64,000 nucleotides of DNA, taken from the NCBI RefSeq assembly GCF_003115855.1, contig NZ_KZ819075.1, positions 186,001 to 250,000 on the forward strand. Direction: 5' to 3'. The notes beneath the pieces were generated by a model, which made no database searches, was not told where the DNA came from, and was given only the letters and a program-made list of their open reading frames with translations. The stretch comes from Brenneria corticis. Lineage in GTDB: Bacteria > Pseudomonadota > Gammaproteobacteria > Enterobacterales > Enterobacteriaceae. Of the stretch, positions 26,455 through 35,831 are shown one piece after another; positions within the stretch are counted from its first letter, which is position 1, and every line of letters starts with the position of its first letter. A program made the translations under genes and the position numbers.

Positions 26455-28140
26455 TTAAGCGGCTTTTTTCACCAGTTGATCATCCGGGCGCTTCAGGAAC
26501 GCGTACAGCACGCCCGCAACCACCGTTCCGGCGATAATGGCGAACAGATAACCCAACACCGGCGTAATCGCGCCAGGGATCATCAGCACAAACAGGCCGC
26601 CGTGCGGTGCCAACAGCTTGGCGCCAACCGCCATGGACAAGGCCCCGGTCAGCGCGCCGCCGACGATACAGCATGGCAATACGCGCATCGGATCGCGGGC
26701 GGCGTAAGGAATCGCGCCTTCGGAGATAAAGCACAGCCCCAGAACCAGCGCCGCCTTGCCCCCTTCACGTTCCGTCGCGTTGAATTTCTTGCCTGCCAAC
26801 AGCGTCGCCAAACCCATCGCCAGCGGCGGCACCATCCCGCCGGCCATAACCGCGGCCATCGGCGCATAAATCTGGCTACTCAGCAAGGTGGTGCCGAACA
26901 CATAGGCCACTTTATTAACCGGCCCGCCCATATCGGTACACATCATGCCGCCGAGGATTGCGCCAAGGATCACCGCATTCGCCGTGCCCATGGATTGCAG
27001 CCAGTCAGTCAGACCGGTCAGGATCTTGGCGACCGGCGTTCCCACGGCATACACCATGATTAACCCCATGATCAACGTCGCCAATAGCGGGATGATCAAA
27101 ATCGGTTTCAGGGCCGACATACTCTGCGGGAGGTGAATGTGATTATTGAGTGCCCTGGCCACGTAACCCGCCAGGAAGCCGGCAATAATACCGCCCAGGA
27201 ACCCCGCGCCCATACCGACCGCCAGCACCCCGCCAGCCAAACCCGGAGCCAAACCGGGGCGATCGGCGATGGAAAACGCAATATAACCCGCCAGCACGGG
27301 AACAATCAGCGCAAAGGCCGAATCCCCCACCATTTTCAGCGCCGCGGCCAGGGTACCTTCTTCCTTAAAGGCTTCGATGCCGAACACAAACGACAAGGCG
27401 ATACACAGGCCGCCGGCCACCACCACCGGCAGCATATAGGACACGCCGGTCAACAGGTGGCTATAGGGACCCGCTCCGCCTTTTTTGGCCTGGCCGGTCG
27501 TCTCGGCGCCGCTCTGCCCGTTCGGCTGATAAACCGTCGCTTCCGCCAGCGCCTTATCCAGCTCCTGAGCGGTCTTTTTCAAGGCCAGACCGGTGGAGGT
27601 GCGGTACATTTTCTTACCGGCGAACTTGCTCAAATCGACTTCGATATCCGCGGCGACAATCACCACGTCCGCCTGTTCCACTTCTTCCGGCGTAATCGGA
27701 TTGCCGGCGCCGACGGAGCCGCGGGTTTCAACCTTAACCCACCAGCCGCGTTTCTTCGCCTCGGTTTCAATGGCTTCGGCGGCCATAAACGTATGCGCCA
27801 CCCCTGTCGGACAGGCGGTCACCGCCACAATACGTTTGGCCGAGCTTGGCTGAACGGGTGCTGACGCCGGCGCCTGATAGGGCGCGGCATCGGCCTTGGC
27901 CTGGTTCAGGAACGCCTCCGGCTGGCTGACCGCCAGTTCCACGTCGCCAACGAAGACCTGTTTGCCATTCAGCGCGGCGTCCGCGGCGGCGGAAGCGCCA
28001 AGCACGATCGCCAACTCCGCTTCATCGGCCTGTTCGGTAAACGTCAGCCCGGCTTTCTCAGCGGCAGCGCCGAGCAGGTTCTTCACCAGATGGCTTCGCG
28101 CCAGACCCAGTGATTTATCTAAAATCAGCAGCGTTTTCAT
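26455..28140 (-). CDS. fruA: PTS fructose-specific EIIB'BC component
   Basis: The 561-residue membrane permease of the fructose phosphotransferase system has a degenerate EIIB' domain (about residues 1-95) and an EIIB domain with the phosphorylated Cys in ACPTGVAHTFMAAEAIE (about 110-126). The EIIC domain of about nine membrane segments follows (GGMMCTDMGGPVNKVAYVFG). It imports fructose as fructose-1-phosphate. MKTLLILDKSLG is taken as the start, the second of two adjacent ATG codons. It is third in the fruBKA operon, 14 bp after fruK. Confidence 0.95.
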   Translation of the reverse strand: MKTLLILDKSLGLARSHLVKNLLGAAAEKAGLTFTEQADEAELAIVLGASAAADAALNGKQVFVGDVELAVSQPEAFLNQAKADAAPYQAPASAPVQPSSAKRIVAVTACPTGVAHTFMAAEAIETEAKKRGWWVKVETRGSVGAGNPITPEEVEQADVVIVAADIEVDLSKFAGKKMYRTSTGLALKKTAQELDKALAEATVYQPNGQSGAETTGQAKKGGAGPYSHLLTGVSYMLPVVVAGGLCIALSFVFGIEAFKEEGTLAAALKMVGDSAFALIVPVLAGYIAFSIADRPGLAPGLAGGVLAVGMGAGFLGGIIAGFLAGYVARALNNHIHLPQSMSALKPILIIPLLATLIMGLIMVYAVGTPVAKILTGLTDWLQSMGTANAVILGAILGGMMCTDMGGPVNKVAYVFGTTLLSSQIYAPMAAVMAGGMVPPLAMGLATLLAGKKFNATEREGGKAALVLGLCFISEGAIPYAARDPMRVLPCCIVGGALTGALSMAVGAKLLAPHGGLFVLMIPGAITPVLGYLFAIIAGTVVAGVLYAFLKRPDDQLVKKAA

Positions 28141-28156
28141 CATTCGTCTCCTGCTG

Positions 28157-29095
28157 TCAGTTAAAGGGTTTCAGATCGACACGCGCCATCATTGCGGCCA
28201 ACTGAGGACGATCGGTAATGCCGACGTTGCTTTGGCTGACCGCCAGCGCAGCAACCGCTGTCGCCAGACGCAACGTATGTTCACTGGACTCGCGCATTAA
28301 TAAGCCATAAATCAGTCCTCCAACCATGGAGTCACCCGCGCCGACCGTACTGACAACGTCACAGGCAGGCGGTTTTGCCAACCACGCACCGGATGCATTT
28401 ACCCACAGAGCGCCTTCCGCCCCCAGTGAGATCACCACATGCGCGATACCCTGCTCACGCAGCGCGTGTGCAGCATCAACTACATCGGCCAGCGTAGGCA
28501 GTTTACGCCCGGCCCAGATTTCCAGCTCCCGGCGATTGGGTTTAACCAGCCAGGGGGCGGCTTTCAACCCGGCGACCAGCGCCTCGCGGCTGCTGTCGAA
28601 AATAATGCACGGACAATGGCTGCGCAGCCGGGACATCCAGTCGGTAAAGGCGTCCGGATCGACGCCGGCCGGCAGACTGCCGCTGACGGCGACCATATCG
28701 AACTGCCCCAGCCAGCTCAGGGAGTCATTGACAAAGCGCTGCCAGTCCTGCGGGGTGACCTCGAAACCGGAAAAATTGAGATCGGTAACGTCTCCGTCTT
28801 TTTCGGTCAGTTTGACATTGATACGCGTACGTCCCGGAACAACCTGAAAACGGTTGGCAATGCCCAGCTCGCTGAACAACTGCTGAAAACCGTCCTGATT
28901 GTCTTTCCCCAGGAACCCACCCACCGTGACGTCAATCCCGAGATCTTTCAGTACCTTGGCAACGTTGATGCCTTTGCCGGCGGCATGCAGACCCGCTGTC
29001 TGAACCAGGTTCACTTCGCCCCGCTCGATTTCCGGGCAATAGCCGACCAGGTCATAAGCCGGATTCAGGGTAATGGTGGCGACTCGCCTGCTCAT
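28157..29095 (-). CDS. fruK: 1-phosphofructokinase
   Basis: The 312-residue PfkB-family kinase phosphorylates fructose-1-phosphate to fructose-1,6-bisphosphate. It begins VATITLNPAYDLVG, with GLHAAGKGINVAKVLKDLG as the substrate motif and VVSTVGAGDSMVGGLIYGL as the catalytic motif. It overlaps fruB by 4 nt (ATGA), so translation is coupled. Fructose-1-phosphate itself is the inducer that releases Cra. Confidence 0.95.
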   Translation of the reverse strand: MSRRVATITLNPAYDLVGYCPEIERGEVNLVQTAGLHAAGKGINVAKVLKDLGIDVTVGGFLGKDNQDGFQQLFSELGIANRFQVVPGRTRINVKLTEKDGDVTDLNFSGFEVTPQDWQRFVNDSLSWLGQFDMVAVSGSLPAGVDPDAFTDWMSRLRSHCPCIIFDSSREALVAGLKAAPWLVKPNRRELEIWAGRKLPTLADVVDAAHALREQGIAHVVISLGAEGALWVNASGAWLAKPPACDVVSTVGAGDSMVGGLIYGLLMRESSEHTLRLATAVAALAVSQSNVGITDRPQLAAMMARVDLKPFN

Positions 29096-30225
29096 GCTGC
29101 CCCCTCACCCAAACCGGAATTAATGGCTTCGCCAATGGCGGCTAATGCCTGCTCCGCGTCGCTGCCGCTGGCGGAAAAGCGCAGCCTGTGGCCTTTCTTC
29201 ACCCCCAGAGCGATAACTTTCATCAGGCTGCGGCCGTTTACCGCTTTGCCGGTGCCGTCCAGATTGGCGACGGTGACTTCGCTGCTGAACTGTTTAATCA
29301 CATTAACCAGCGTGGTGCCCGGGCGCGCATGCAGACCGTGTTCGTTACGCACGGTGAACTCCGCCGTCAGCACGTCGCTTTCTTCCGCCACCTCGCTGGT
29401 CAGCAGAGCCAACAGCGTAGGCGCGTCGGCAGTCAGCAAGCGTTCAGCTTTTTGCGCCGTCAGCAGATTGGTGAGGTAATCAATCGGGGCCAGCGCCTGT
29501 TCATCCGCCGCCGCGACGGTCACCAGCAAGGCGACCGATTCGTTATCCACGCTGAACGGCGCCGCGGGACGGGCAACCGCGACCGCGCTGCTGAGGTTTC
29601 CCTCGGCGCTGTCGCTGAACCACACGCCCTGCCCCAGATTCAGCGGCTTATGGCTGACCACGTTGCTGACGAAAGCGGCATCCACCGCGCCGACCTGTTG
29701 CAGCCGTCCGGCGTTCAGCGCCTGCAGCGTCAGCAGATTATCCGTGGCCACATCAAGCGAAATCAACGAGGTATCGAAACGGAAGTCGGCCAGTTGCTGC
29801 TCGCCCATCAGCAGGCTGCGCAGTTCTTCCGCCGAGTCGGTGTCCGCCAGACGAGCGGCGACGCGGTCGTCGCTCAGCACGTGCGTAAGCTGACGCAACA
29901 GCGCCAGATGCTCATCGGAACTGGCGGCGATGCCTAGCACCACGTAAGCGGTCTGGTCTTCACCCCAGGCAACGCCCTGCGGGAACTGGAAAACCTGCAC
30001 CCCGGTTTTCAGCACCAGATCGCGGGTATCGGTGGTGCCGTGGGGGATCGCAATACCGCTCCCCAGGTAAGTGGACGTCTGTTGTTCGCGCTGCAGCATG
30101 CCTTCGACATACCCTGCGCTGACGCACCCGGCGTCGGTCAGCGCCGAAGCAACAAGCCGTATGGCTTCCTGCTTGCTGCCGGCCGTGGCGCCTATATGAA
30201 TATCTTGCTGTGACAACTGGAACAT
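29092..30225 (-). CDS. fruB: PTS fructose EIIA/HPr fusion (diphosphoryl transfer protein)
   Basis: The 377-residue protein joins an EIIA domain (active His in SGIAIPHGTTDTRD, about residue 62), a central M domain and a C-terminal HPr-like domain with the phosphocarrier His in NEHGLHARPGTTLVN. It passes phosphate from enzyme I to FruA. First gene of fruBKA; two Cra sites lie just upstream. Confidence 0.95.
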   Translation of the reverse strand: MFQLSQQDIHIGATAGSKQEAIRLVASALTDAGCVSAGYVEGMLQREQQTSTYLGSGIAIPHGTTDTRDLVLKTGVQVFQFPQGVAWGEDQTAYVVLGIAASSDEHLALLRQLTHVLSDDRVAARLADTDSAEELRSLLMGEQQLADFRFDTSLISLDVATDNLLTLQALNAGRLQQVGAVDAAFVSNVVSHKPLNLGQGVWFSDSAEGNLSSAVAVARPAAPFSVDNESVALLVTVAAADEQALAPIDYLTNLLTAQKAERLLTADAPTLLALLTSEVAEESDVLTAEFTVRNEHGLHARPGTTLVNVIKQFSSEVTVANLDGTGKAVNGRSLMKVIALGVKKGHRLRFSASGSDAEQALAAIGEAINSGLGEGAA

Positions 30226-30248
30226 GGCTCTCCTCTCTTGCTGAAACT

Positions 30249-30260
30249 TGAATCGTTTCA
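30249..30260. promoter_or_regulatory. Cra (FruR) site O1 upstream of fruB
   Basis: TGAATCGTTTCA fits the Cra consensus TGAAWCSNTTCA fully and is 24 bp before the fruB start. Confidence 0.85.
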
Positions 30261-30315
30261 GCTTTTATGAGAAAAAAATGTGTCTGTTAAAGGACAGGGT
30301 TTCAAAAAACATCGC

Positions 30316-30327
30316 TGAAACGTTTCA
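30316..30327. promoter_or_regulatory. Cra (FruR) site O2 upstream of fruB
   Basis: TGAAACGTTTCA is a perfect palindromic Cra site about 90 bp before fruB. Two Cra operators upstream of fruBKA is the known E. coli arrangement. Confidence 0.9.
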
Positions 30328-30563
30328 ATGAGTCTGTTGCCATTGCGATGTTTATGCAAGTATTCTCCACATTCGGCGTAACAAAATTTTGACATCACGC
30401 ACATTTTAGCCGGCGCAAACCCTGTCGATAGCATAAAAAAAACCTCAGGCTGAACCTTTGCTGAAGAAAAATAATACAACAGGTTTTCTGTTTTTTTATA
30501 AACCGGCGTAATATGACGGCGTCCGGTCTTTCTTCCACCTCCTTCTTAAGCGTTATCACTTTT

Positions 30564-31745
30564 ATGCACACATCCGTCAGCAGCTCGCCTCGACGTCAGC
30601 CCGATCTGACTTCGTCGGCATTTTTGGTCATTGCCTTCCTGACTGGGATTGCCGGCGCACTGCAACTCCCGACGCTCAGCCTCTTTCTGTCAAACGAAGT
30701 ACAGGTGCGTCCATTTCTGGTCGGCATGTTCTATACCGGCAGCGCGGTGATCGGCATCGTCGTCAGCCAGCTGCTGGCAAGGCGCTCAGACAGGCAAGGC
30801 GATCGCAAAACGCTTATTTTTCTCTGCTGCCTGATAGGCGCCCTGGCCTGCATGCTGTTCGCCTGGAACCGTAATTACTTTATTTTGCTGTTTGTCGGCG
30901 TGCTGCTCAGCAGTTTCGGCTCCACCGCCAATCCGCAGCTATTCGCGCTGGCGCGGGAACACGCCGATCGCACCGGCCGCGAAGCCGCCATGTTCAGCTC
31001 CGTGATGCGCGCCCAGATCTCGCTCTCCTGGGTTGTCGGTCCCCCTATCGCCTTTGCCCTGGCGCTGGGTTTCGGCTTCACCACCATGTATCTGACGGCG
31101 GGGCTGGTCTTCGTGCTCTGCGCCATACTGGTCAGGCTGTTTCTTCCGTCCATGCCGAAAGTGATGGTGAAAACGGCGGCGACGCTTGAATCCCCGCGCC
31201 GTAACCGCCGGGATACGCTGCTGCTGTTCGCCGCCTGTACGCTGATGTGGACCTGTAACGGTCTCTACATCATCAATATGCCGCTCTATCTGGTGCATGA
31301 GCTGAATCTGCCGGAAAAACTGGCCGGAATTATGATGGGAACGGCCGCCGGACTGGAGATCCCGACCATGCTGATCGCCGGTTACGTCGCCAGCCGTTTT
31401 GGCAAACGCCTGCTGATGCGTCTGGCCATCTCCGCCGGCCTGCTGTTTTACGTGGGACTATTGTTGCTCGATAGTGAGATCGCCCTGCTGGCTTTACAGC
31501 TGCTGAACGCCGTTTTCATCGGCATTCTCGCCGGGATCGGCATGCTTTATTTCCAGGATCTGATGCCCGGTCAGGCGGGTGCGGCAACCACGCTTTTTAC
31601 CAATACCACCCGGGTGGGCTGGATTATTTCCGGCTCCCTGGGCGGCGTGGTCGCGGAAATCTGGAGTTATCATGCGGTCTTCTTTATCGCGCTGATCATG
31701 ATAGTCAGTGCGTGCTACTGCATGTGGCGCATCAAGGACGCGTAG
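30564..31745 (+). CDS. setB: Sugar efflux transporter SetB
   Basis: This 393-residue major-facilitator transporter closely follows E. coli SetB: FLTGIAGALQLPTLSLFLS, AWNRNYFILLFVGV, LPEKLAGIMMGTAAGLEIPT and MLYFQDLMPGQAGAATTLF, with twelve hydrophobic segments. SetB exports lactose and glucose-type sugars. The start MHTSVSS is preferred over an upstream ATG at 30513 because it aligns with E. coli; neither has a strong ribosome site. It is divergent from fruB, and its end overlaps the converging yeiW by 14 nt. Confidence 0.9.
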   Translation: MHTSVSSSPRRQPDLTSSAFLVIAFLTGIAGALQLPTLSLFLSNEVQVRPFLVGMFYTGSAVIGIVVSQLLARRSDRQGDRKTLIFLCCLIGALACMLFAWNRNYFILLFVGVLLSSFGSTANPQLFALAREHADRTGREAAMFSSVMRAQISLSWVVGPPIAFALALGFGFTTMYLTAGLVFVLCAILVRLFLPSMPKVMVKTAATLESPRRNRRDTLLLFAACTLMWTCNGLYIINMPLYLVHELNLPEKLAGIMMGTAAGLEIPTMLIAGYVASRFGKRLLMRLAISAGLLFYVGLLLLDSEIALLALQLLNAVFIGILAGIGMLYFQDLMPGQAGAATTLFTNTTRVGWIISGSLGGVVAEIWSYHAVFFIALIMIVSACYCMWRIKDA

Positions 31746-32010
31746 CAGCCGGGGCATCGGGCGCGGTGTCCGCTTCCAGCCGCACCAGATAAATCAGCGC
31801 CTCGTCGCGATGGCTGAAACACATGTCTTCGCGCGCCTGCAACCCGGCGCATACCGCGGGCCGCAGCGGCGAATGGAATATTGCGCAGCGCATATGCGCA
31901 TCCAGATGGATACAGCGGGTATTGGCCGGCTTGCCGTTCGGCATGCCCGGCAGCGGGCTGGATATTGAAGGCGCGATGCAGCAGGCGCCGCAGTCGGGGC
32001 GACAGTCCAT
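31732..32010 (-). CDS. yeiW: YeiW/YkgJ family cysteine-cluster protein
   Basis: This 92-residue protein starts MDCRPDCGACCIAPSISSP and has the cysteine-cluster pattern CxxxCGxCC, then C in TRCIHLD and RCAIFHSPLRP with a further Cys, typical of the YkgJ/UPF0153 zinc- or iron-chelating family. E. coli YeiW has the same start and size. GGAG lies about 7 nt before the ATG. Function unknown. The 3' end overlaps setB by 14 nt. A longer frame on the same strand is a shadow. Confidence 0.88.
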   Translation of the reverse strand: MDCRPDCGACCIAPSISSPLPGMPNGKPANTRCIHLDAHMRCAIFHSPLRPAVCAGLQAREDMCFSHRDEALIYLVRLEADTAPDAPAATRP

Positions 32011-32216
32011 CAGCAGGCTCCGGCGGGCTGGCTATAGATGAGGGAACGTCCGTCACCATAACAGCCGGGCGGGCAAATACCAACGCTTATCGCCCGCGCG
32101 CGATGGATGATTAACTGCGTCAATCATGCCGCGCGATAAATTCCCGCTTGCCTGAATCCTGCGGCGCGGGTAACGTGTCGCCACAAAAATCTCACTCCTT
32201 ATAACAGGTAATTTGT

Positions 32217-32789
32217 ATGGCAAGAGCGAACGAAATCAAACGCGGTATGGCTGTCAACTATAACGGCAAATTGCTGCTGGTAAAGGACATCGATATCCAG
32301 AGCCCCAGCGCCCGCGGCGCCAGCACGCTGTATAAAATGCGCTTTACCGACGTGCGCAACGGATTAAAGGTTGAAGAACGTTTTAAAGGCGATGATATTC
32401 TCGATACCATCTCCCTGACCCGCCGCACGGTCACCTTCTCCTATATTGACGGCGACGAGTATATCTTTATGGATGACGAGGACTACACGCCTTACCTCTT
32501 CAAAAAAGAACAAATAGAGGAAGAGCTGCTGTTTATTCCCGAAGGCGGCATGCCCGGTATTCAGGTGCTGACCTGGGACGGCGAAATCATTGCCCTTGAA
32601 CTGCCGCAAACGGTGGATATGGAGATTGTCGACACCGCGCCGGGCATCAAAGGCGCGTCGGCCAGCGCCCGCAACAAACCGGCGACCATGAGCACCGGTC
32701 TGACGATTCAGGTGCCGGAATATCTGAGCGCCGGCGAGAAGATCCGTATCCATATTCCAGAACGCCGCTATATGGGACGCGCTGAATAA
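32217..32789 (+). CDS. efpL: Elongation factor P-like protein EfpL (YeiP)
   Basis: The 190-residue protein has three EF-P-like beta-barrel domains and starts MARANEIKRGMAVNYNGKL. The tip loop is SPSARGASTLYKM with an Arg where EF-P has its modified Lys, typical of YeiP. EfpL rescues ribosomes stalled on certain proline-containing and related motifs. E. coli YeiP aligns throughout. Monocistronic; next is yeiR 78 bp downstream on the same strand. Confidence 0.94.
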   Translation: MARANEIKRGMAVNYNGKLLLVKDIDIQSPSARGASTLYKMRFTDVRNGLKVEERFKGDDILDTISLTRRTVTFSYIDGDEYIFMDDEDYTPYLFKKEQIEEELLFIPEGGMPGIQVLTWDGEIIALELPQTVDMEIVDTAPGIKGASASARNKPATMSTGLTIQVPEYLSAGEKIRIHIPERRYMGRAE

Positions 32790-32867
32790 GCAACCGTCGC
32801 ACCGCCCGCCGGGGTAACGCTCCGGCCAGCGGGTCAATCCCCGGCGCTATTTTCTCAGGAGCCCGTT

Positions 32868-33854
32868 TTGTTAACCCAAGTGAATGTCATTACCGGCTTT
32901 CTCGGCAGCGGGAAAACCACGACGATCCGCCATCTGCTTTCTCAAAAGCCCGAGGATGAAGTCTGGGCCGTATTGGTTAATGAATTCGGCGAAGTCGGGA
33001 TTGACGGCGCCTTGCTGGCCGACAGCGGCGCGGTATTGAAAGAGATCCCCGGCGGCTGCATGTGCTGCGTGAACGGTTTGCCGATGCAGGTCGGCCTGAA
33101 CATGCTGCTACAGCAGAAAAAACCGCACCGCCTGCTGATTGAACCGACGGGCCTCGGCCACCCGAAGCAAATCCTCGCGCTGCTGACGGGCGAAAGCTAC
33201 CGGCCCTGGCTGACGTTGCAGGCGACGTTATGTCTGCTGGATGCCCGCCAACTGAATCAACCCCGTTATACCGAGAATGAAAATTTCCGCGATCAGCTGG
33301 CGGCGGCCGACATTATCGTCGCCAATAAGCAGGAAACCTACCTCGATGCGGATCTCTCCGCCTTGCGGCAGTGGCAAAGCAGCAACGGCGATAACCGCCA
33401 GGTGGTGCTGGTTAGCCAGGGAGAGGTGGAGCGGCAGCTGCTGGCGCAGCCGCGCCATAATATGCGCGAGCTGCCCGACGGCGCGCATCATCACCCGCAT
33501 AGCGCGGCCGCAGGACTGGCCGCGTTACGGCTGCCGGGGGGCGAATCCTGGCGTCGTTCATTAAATCAGGGTCAGGGCTACCACGCCTGCGGCTGGATTT
33601 TCTCGCCGGACACCGTCTTTGATACCGCCGCGCTGCTGGACTGGGCTCGCCTCTCCCCCGTCAGCCGGGTTAAAGGGGTGATGCGTATCCAGGAAGGTAC
33701 GCTGGTCGTCAATCGTCAGGGTTACGACCTGCATATCGAAACCAGACCGGCCGCGCCGGTGGATAGCCGTATCGAGCTGATTAACGAGAGGCCGGCGCAA
33801 TGGAATAACCTGCAAGCCGGCCTGTTAAAGGCTCGTTTAACTACCGCCGGGTAG
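32868..33854 (+). CDS. yeiR: Zinc-binding COG0523-type GTPase YeiR
   Basis: The 328-residue G3E-family GTPase has Walker A GFLGSGKTTTI at its start, the metal motif GGCMCC (CxCC type), EPTGLGHPKQIL as G3 region and a nucleotide motif VANKQE. The C-terminal CobW domain is present, with HHHPH-like metal-binding His residues in between. E. coli YeiR is a zinc-responsive GTPase of this family. It starts with TTG at 32868, supported by AGGAG six nt before it. Confidence 0.93.
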   Translation: MLTQVNVITGFLGSGKTTTIRHLLSQKPEDEVWAVLVNEFGEVGIDGALLADSGAVLKEIPGGCMCCVNGLPMQVGLNMLLQQKKPHRLLIEPTGLGHPKQILALLTGESYRPWLTLQATLCLLDARQLNQPRYTENENFRDQLAAADIIVANKQETYLDADLSALRQWQSSNGDNRQVVLVSQGEVERQLLAQPRHNMRELPDGAHHHPHSAAAGLAALRLPGGESWRRSLNQGQGYHACGWIFSPDTVFDTAALLDWARLSPVSRVKGVMRIQEGTLVVNRQGYDLHIETRPAAPVDSRIELINERPAQWNNLQAGLLKARLTTAG

Positions 33855-33895
33855 AATGGTGATTCAGTTCTAGCGGATCCTGGGTTGTTTCCTGT

Positions 33896-34612
33896 ATGTC
33901 TTGGCGTAACCTTTTTTTTATCTTGCTGCTCAATGTGTTAGGCATCGGGCTGTTTTTGTCCTGGTATTTGCCGCCCGACCACGGCTTTTGGTTCAGGTTG
34001 GACAGCGCGATTTTCTTCTACTTTAATCAGCAATTGCTCGAAAGCCCGACATTCCTGCAATGGGTGGCGATAACCAACGTCCGGGCGTTTGACGGCTGTG
34101 CGCTGCTGGCGATGGGTCTGCTGTATCTGTCATTTTATCTGCAGGCGACGCCGCCGGAGCACCGACATCTGCTGATTGTCGGCATGGTTATGTTGCTTAG
34201 CGCGTTAATCCTTAATCAACTGGGCCATTTATTGCCGGTTCAGCACGCCAGCCCGACCCTTTCCTTTACCAATATCAACCGCGTTGGCGAACTGACGTCG
34301 ATCCCGGCAAAAGATGCCTCCAGCGACAGTTTTCCTGGCGATCATGGCATGATGCTGATGGTCTTTGCGGCATTTATGCTGCGCTATTTCACCCGCGCCG
34401 CCTTTGCCGTAAGCCTGGCGATAGTGATTATTTTTTCCTTACCCCGCGTTATGATTGGGGCGCACTGGTTTAGCGATATCGCCGTGGGATCGCTATCCGT
34501 GGTACTGACCGGATTAAGCTGGTGGTTGCTTACCCCGGCCAGCGATGCATTAATTAATTTGCTGCATCGCTATCTGCCCGGCAAATACCGCCCGATAAAT
34601 AACCATCCGTAG
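33896..34612 (+). CDS. lpxT: Lipid A phosphotransferase LpxT
   Basis: The 238-residue PAP2-family membrane protein has about five or six hydrophobic segments and the acid phosphatase signature in SFPGDHGMMLM with the later GAHWFSDIAVGS. LpxT transfers phosphate from undecaprenyl diphosphate to the lipid A 1-position at the periplasmic face, giving a 1-diphosphate. Position and length match E. coli YeiU. The 287 bp to mepS hold a short putative leader ORF. Confidence 0.92.
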   Translation: MSWRNLFFILLLNVLGIGLFLSWYLPPDHGFWFRLDSAIFFYFNQQLLESPTFLQWVAITNVRAFDGCALLAMGLLYLSFYLQATPPEHRHLLIVGMVMLLSALILNQLGHLLPVQHASPTLSFTNINRVGELTSIPAKDASSDSFPGDHGMMLMVFAAFMLRYFTRAAFAVSLAIVIIFSLPRVMIGAHWFSDIAVGSLSVVLTGLSWWLLTPASDALINLLHRYLPGKYRPINNHP

Positions 34613-34763
34613 CGGTCGCCGGCTATCGACATTTTTTTGCTGATTACATCATTAGATCTTATAAATAAAATAGTTAAAACTGCTCGCAATCCGTTTATCG
34701 ATGCGGTAGTCTCGATGAAGTTTGCTTTTTTCCCCATATTGAGCTAGCGGCGAAGGAGAAATA

Positions 34764-34823
34764 ATGTGCATTCAGGCACACTTTCACCGTTCGATGTTTG
34801 GTGAACCGCAAACTCTGCTTTAG
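34764..34823 (+). CDS. Possible 19-residue leader peptide ahead of mepS
   Basis: An ATG at 34764 preceded by a very strong ribosome site (GAAGGAGAA, 4-5 nt spacing) opens a 19-residue frame starting MCIQAHFHRSM and ending with TAG. It lies 76 bp upstream of mepS. A short hairpin (TTCACC...GGTGAA) lies within it. The start signal is better than that of many genes here, yet the peptide has no recognised relative; it may be a regulatory upstream ORF or chance. Confidence 0.35.
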   Translation: MCIQAHFHRSMFGEPQTLL

Positions 34824-34899
34824 TCTGAATCTCGTTTTCGTTTGGCATTTATTACATAACGGTATTTATCGTTAAGGACTTCAAGGGAACATAACAATA

Positions 34900-35490
34900 A
34901 TGGTCACATCTCAACCGATCCTGAGATATATCTGGCGGGCGTTGCCTGCCGTTGCGATAGCGATAACGCTTTCCGCATGTGGTAGTAGTAGTAACAGTGC
35001 ATCCAACAATCAGAACGCGCAAACTGAGATGCATGCAGTCAATGATAAAAACGGTCTTTTACTGCAAGCCTCTCAGGATGAATTTGAAGCATTGGTGCGT
35101 AATGTGGATATCAAATCCAAATTGCTTAACCAATATGCCAGTTGGAAAGGCGTCCGCTACCGTTTAGGCGGCGACAGCAAACGCGGAATCGATTGTTCCG
35201 CATTCGTGCAGCGTACTTTCCGCGATCAATTCGGCATGGACTTACCGCGTTCAACCTCTGAACAGCAAGAAATCGGTCAGAAAGTGCAACCTGCCAAGCT
35301 GCGTCCCGGCGATCTGGTGCTGTTCCGCGCCGGTTCAACCGGTCGCCACGTCGGTATCTATGTCGGCAACGGCCAGTTTGTTCATGCCTCCACCAGCAGC
35401 GGCGTAATGATTTCCAATCTGGATGACAGCTATTGGAAAAAGCGCTACCGGGAAGCCCGGCGCGTGCTGAGTAAAGGAACCAACAGCTAA
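34900..35490 (+). CDS. mepS: Murein DD-endopeptidase MepS (Spr), lipoprotein
   Basis: The 196-residue protein has a lipoprotein signal peptide with lipobox LSAC at about residues 24-27. It has a linker and an NlpC/P60 domain with catalytic Cys in GIDCSAFVQRTF, His in TGRHVGIYVG and the later HASTSSGV. It cuts D-Ala-meso-DAP cross-links to allow cell-wall growth. E. coli Spr is very similar in length and sequence. Followed by a strong terminator. Confidence 0.95.
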   Translation: MVTSQPILRYIWRALPAVAIAITLSACGSSSNSASNNQNAQTEMHAVNDKNGLLLQASQDEFEALVRNVDIKSKLLNQYASWKGVRYRLGGDSKRGIDCSAFVQRTFRDQFGMDLPRSTSEQQEIGQKVQPAKLRPGDLVLFRAGSTGRHVGIYVGNGQFVHASTSSGVMISNLDDSYWKKRYREARRVLSKGTNS

Positions 35491-35536
35491 CCGATTTTTA
35501 TCCCTGATGTACCTGAGATGCCAAACGAGACAGCAA

Positions 35537-35566
35537 ACGCCGCTTAGCAATAAGCGGCGTTTTTTT
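35537..35566 (+). terminator. Intrinsic terminator of mepS
   Basis: ACGCCGCTTA and its partner TAAGCGGCGT enclose a short loop and are followed by six to seven T, 46 bp after the mepS stop. Confidence 0.9.
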
Positions 35567-35587
35567 ATTCGCCCCATCCCTACGGGC

Positions 35588-35611
35588 CGTCGCAAGCGAC
35601 GTTTTTTTTTT
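35588..35611 (+). terminator. Second terminator hairpin after mepS
   Basis: CGTCGC, AA, GCGACG then ten T (35602-35611). The 2-nt loop is tight, so the effective stem is shorter. Together with the preceding hairpin it insulates mepS from yejA. The remaining 220 bp to yejA hold nothing recognised. Confidence 0.75.
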
Positions 35612-35831
35612 AAATTTCCCAAACAATTTTTTACAGAGGTTGCAACTTGCAAAGCAGTGATTATGGTAGGTTTATTACAGCCATTCATGGTAAAAAGGGA
35701 AAAATCGGGTTTACGGGAGGTAATGTCTGTTATATCAACAACTTTATGTCGCCAAAAACCGCTATAGAAAATCATGCCTGAATGCAGGCATCCGATAAAC
35801 CCTTGTTGATCCGCAGGAGATTACCGTCAAG

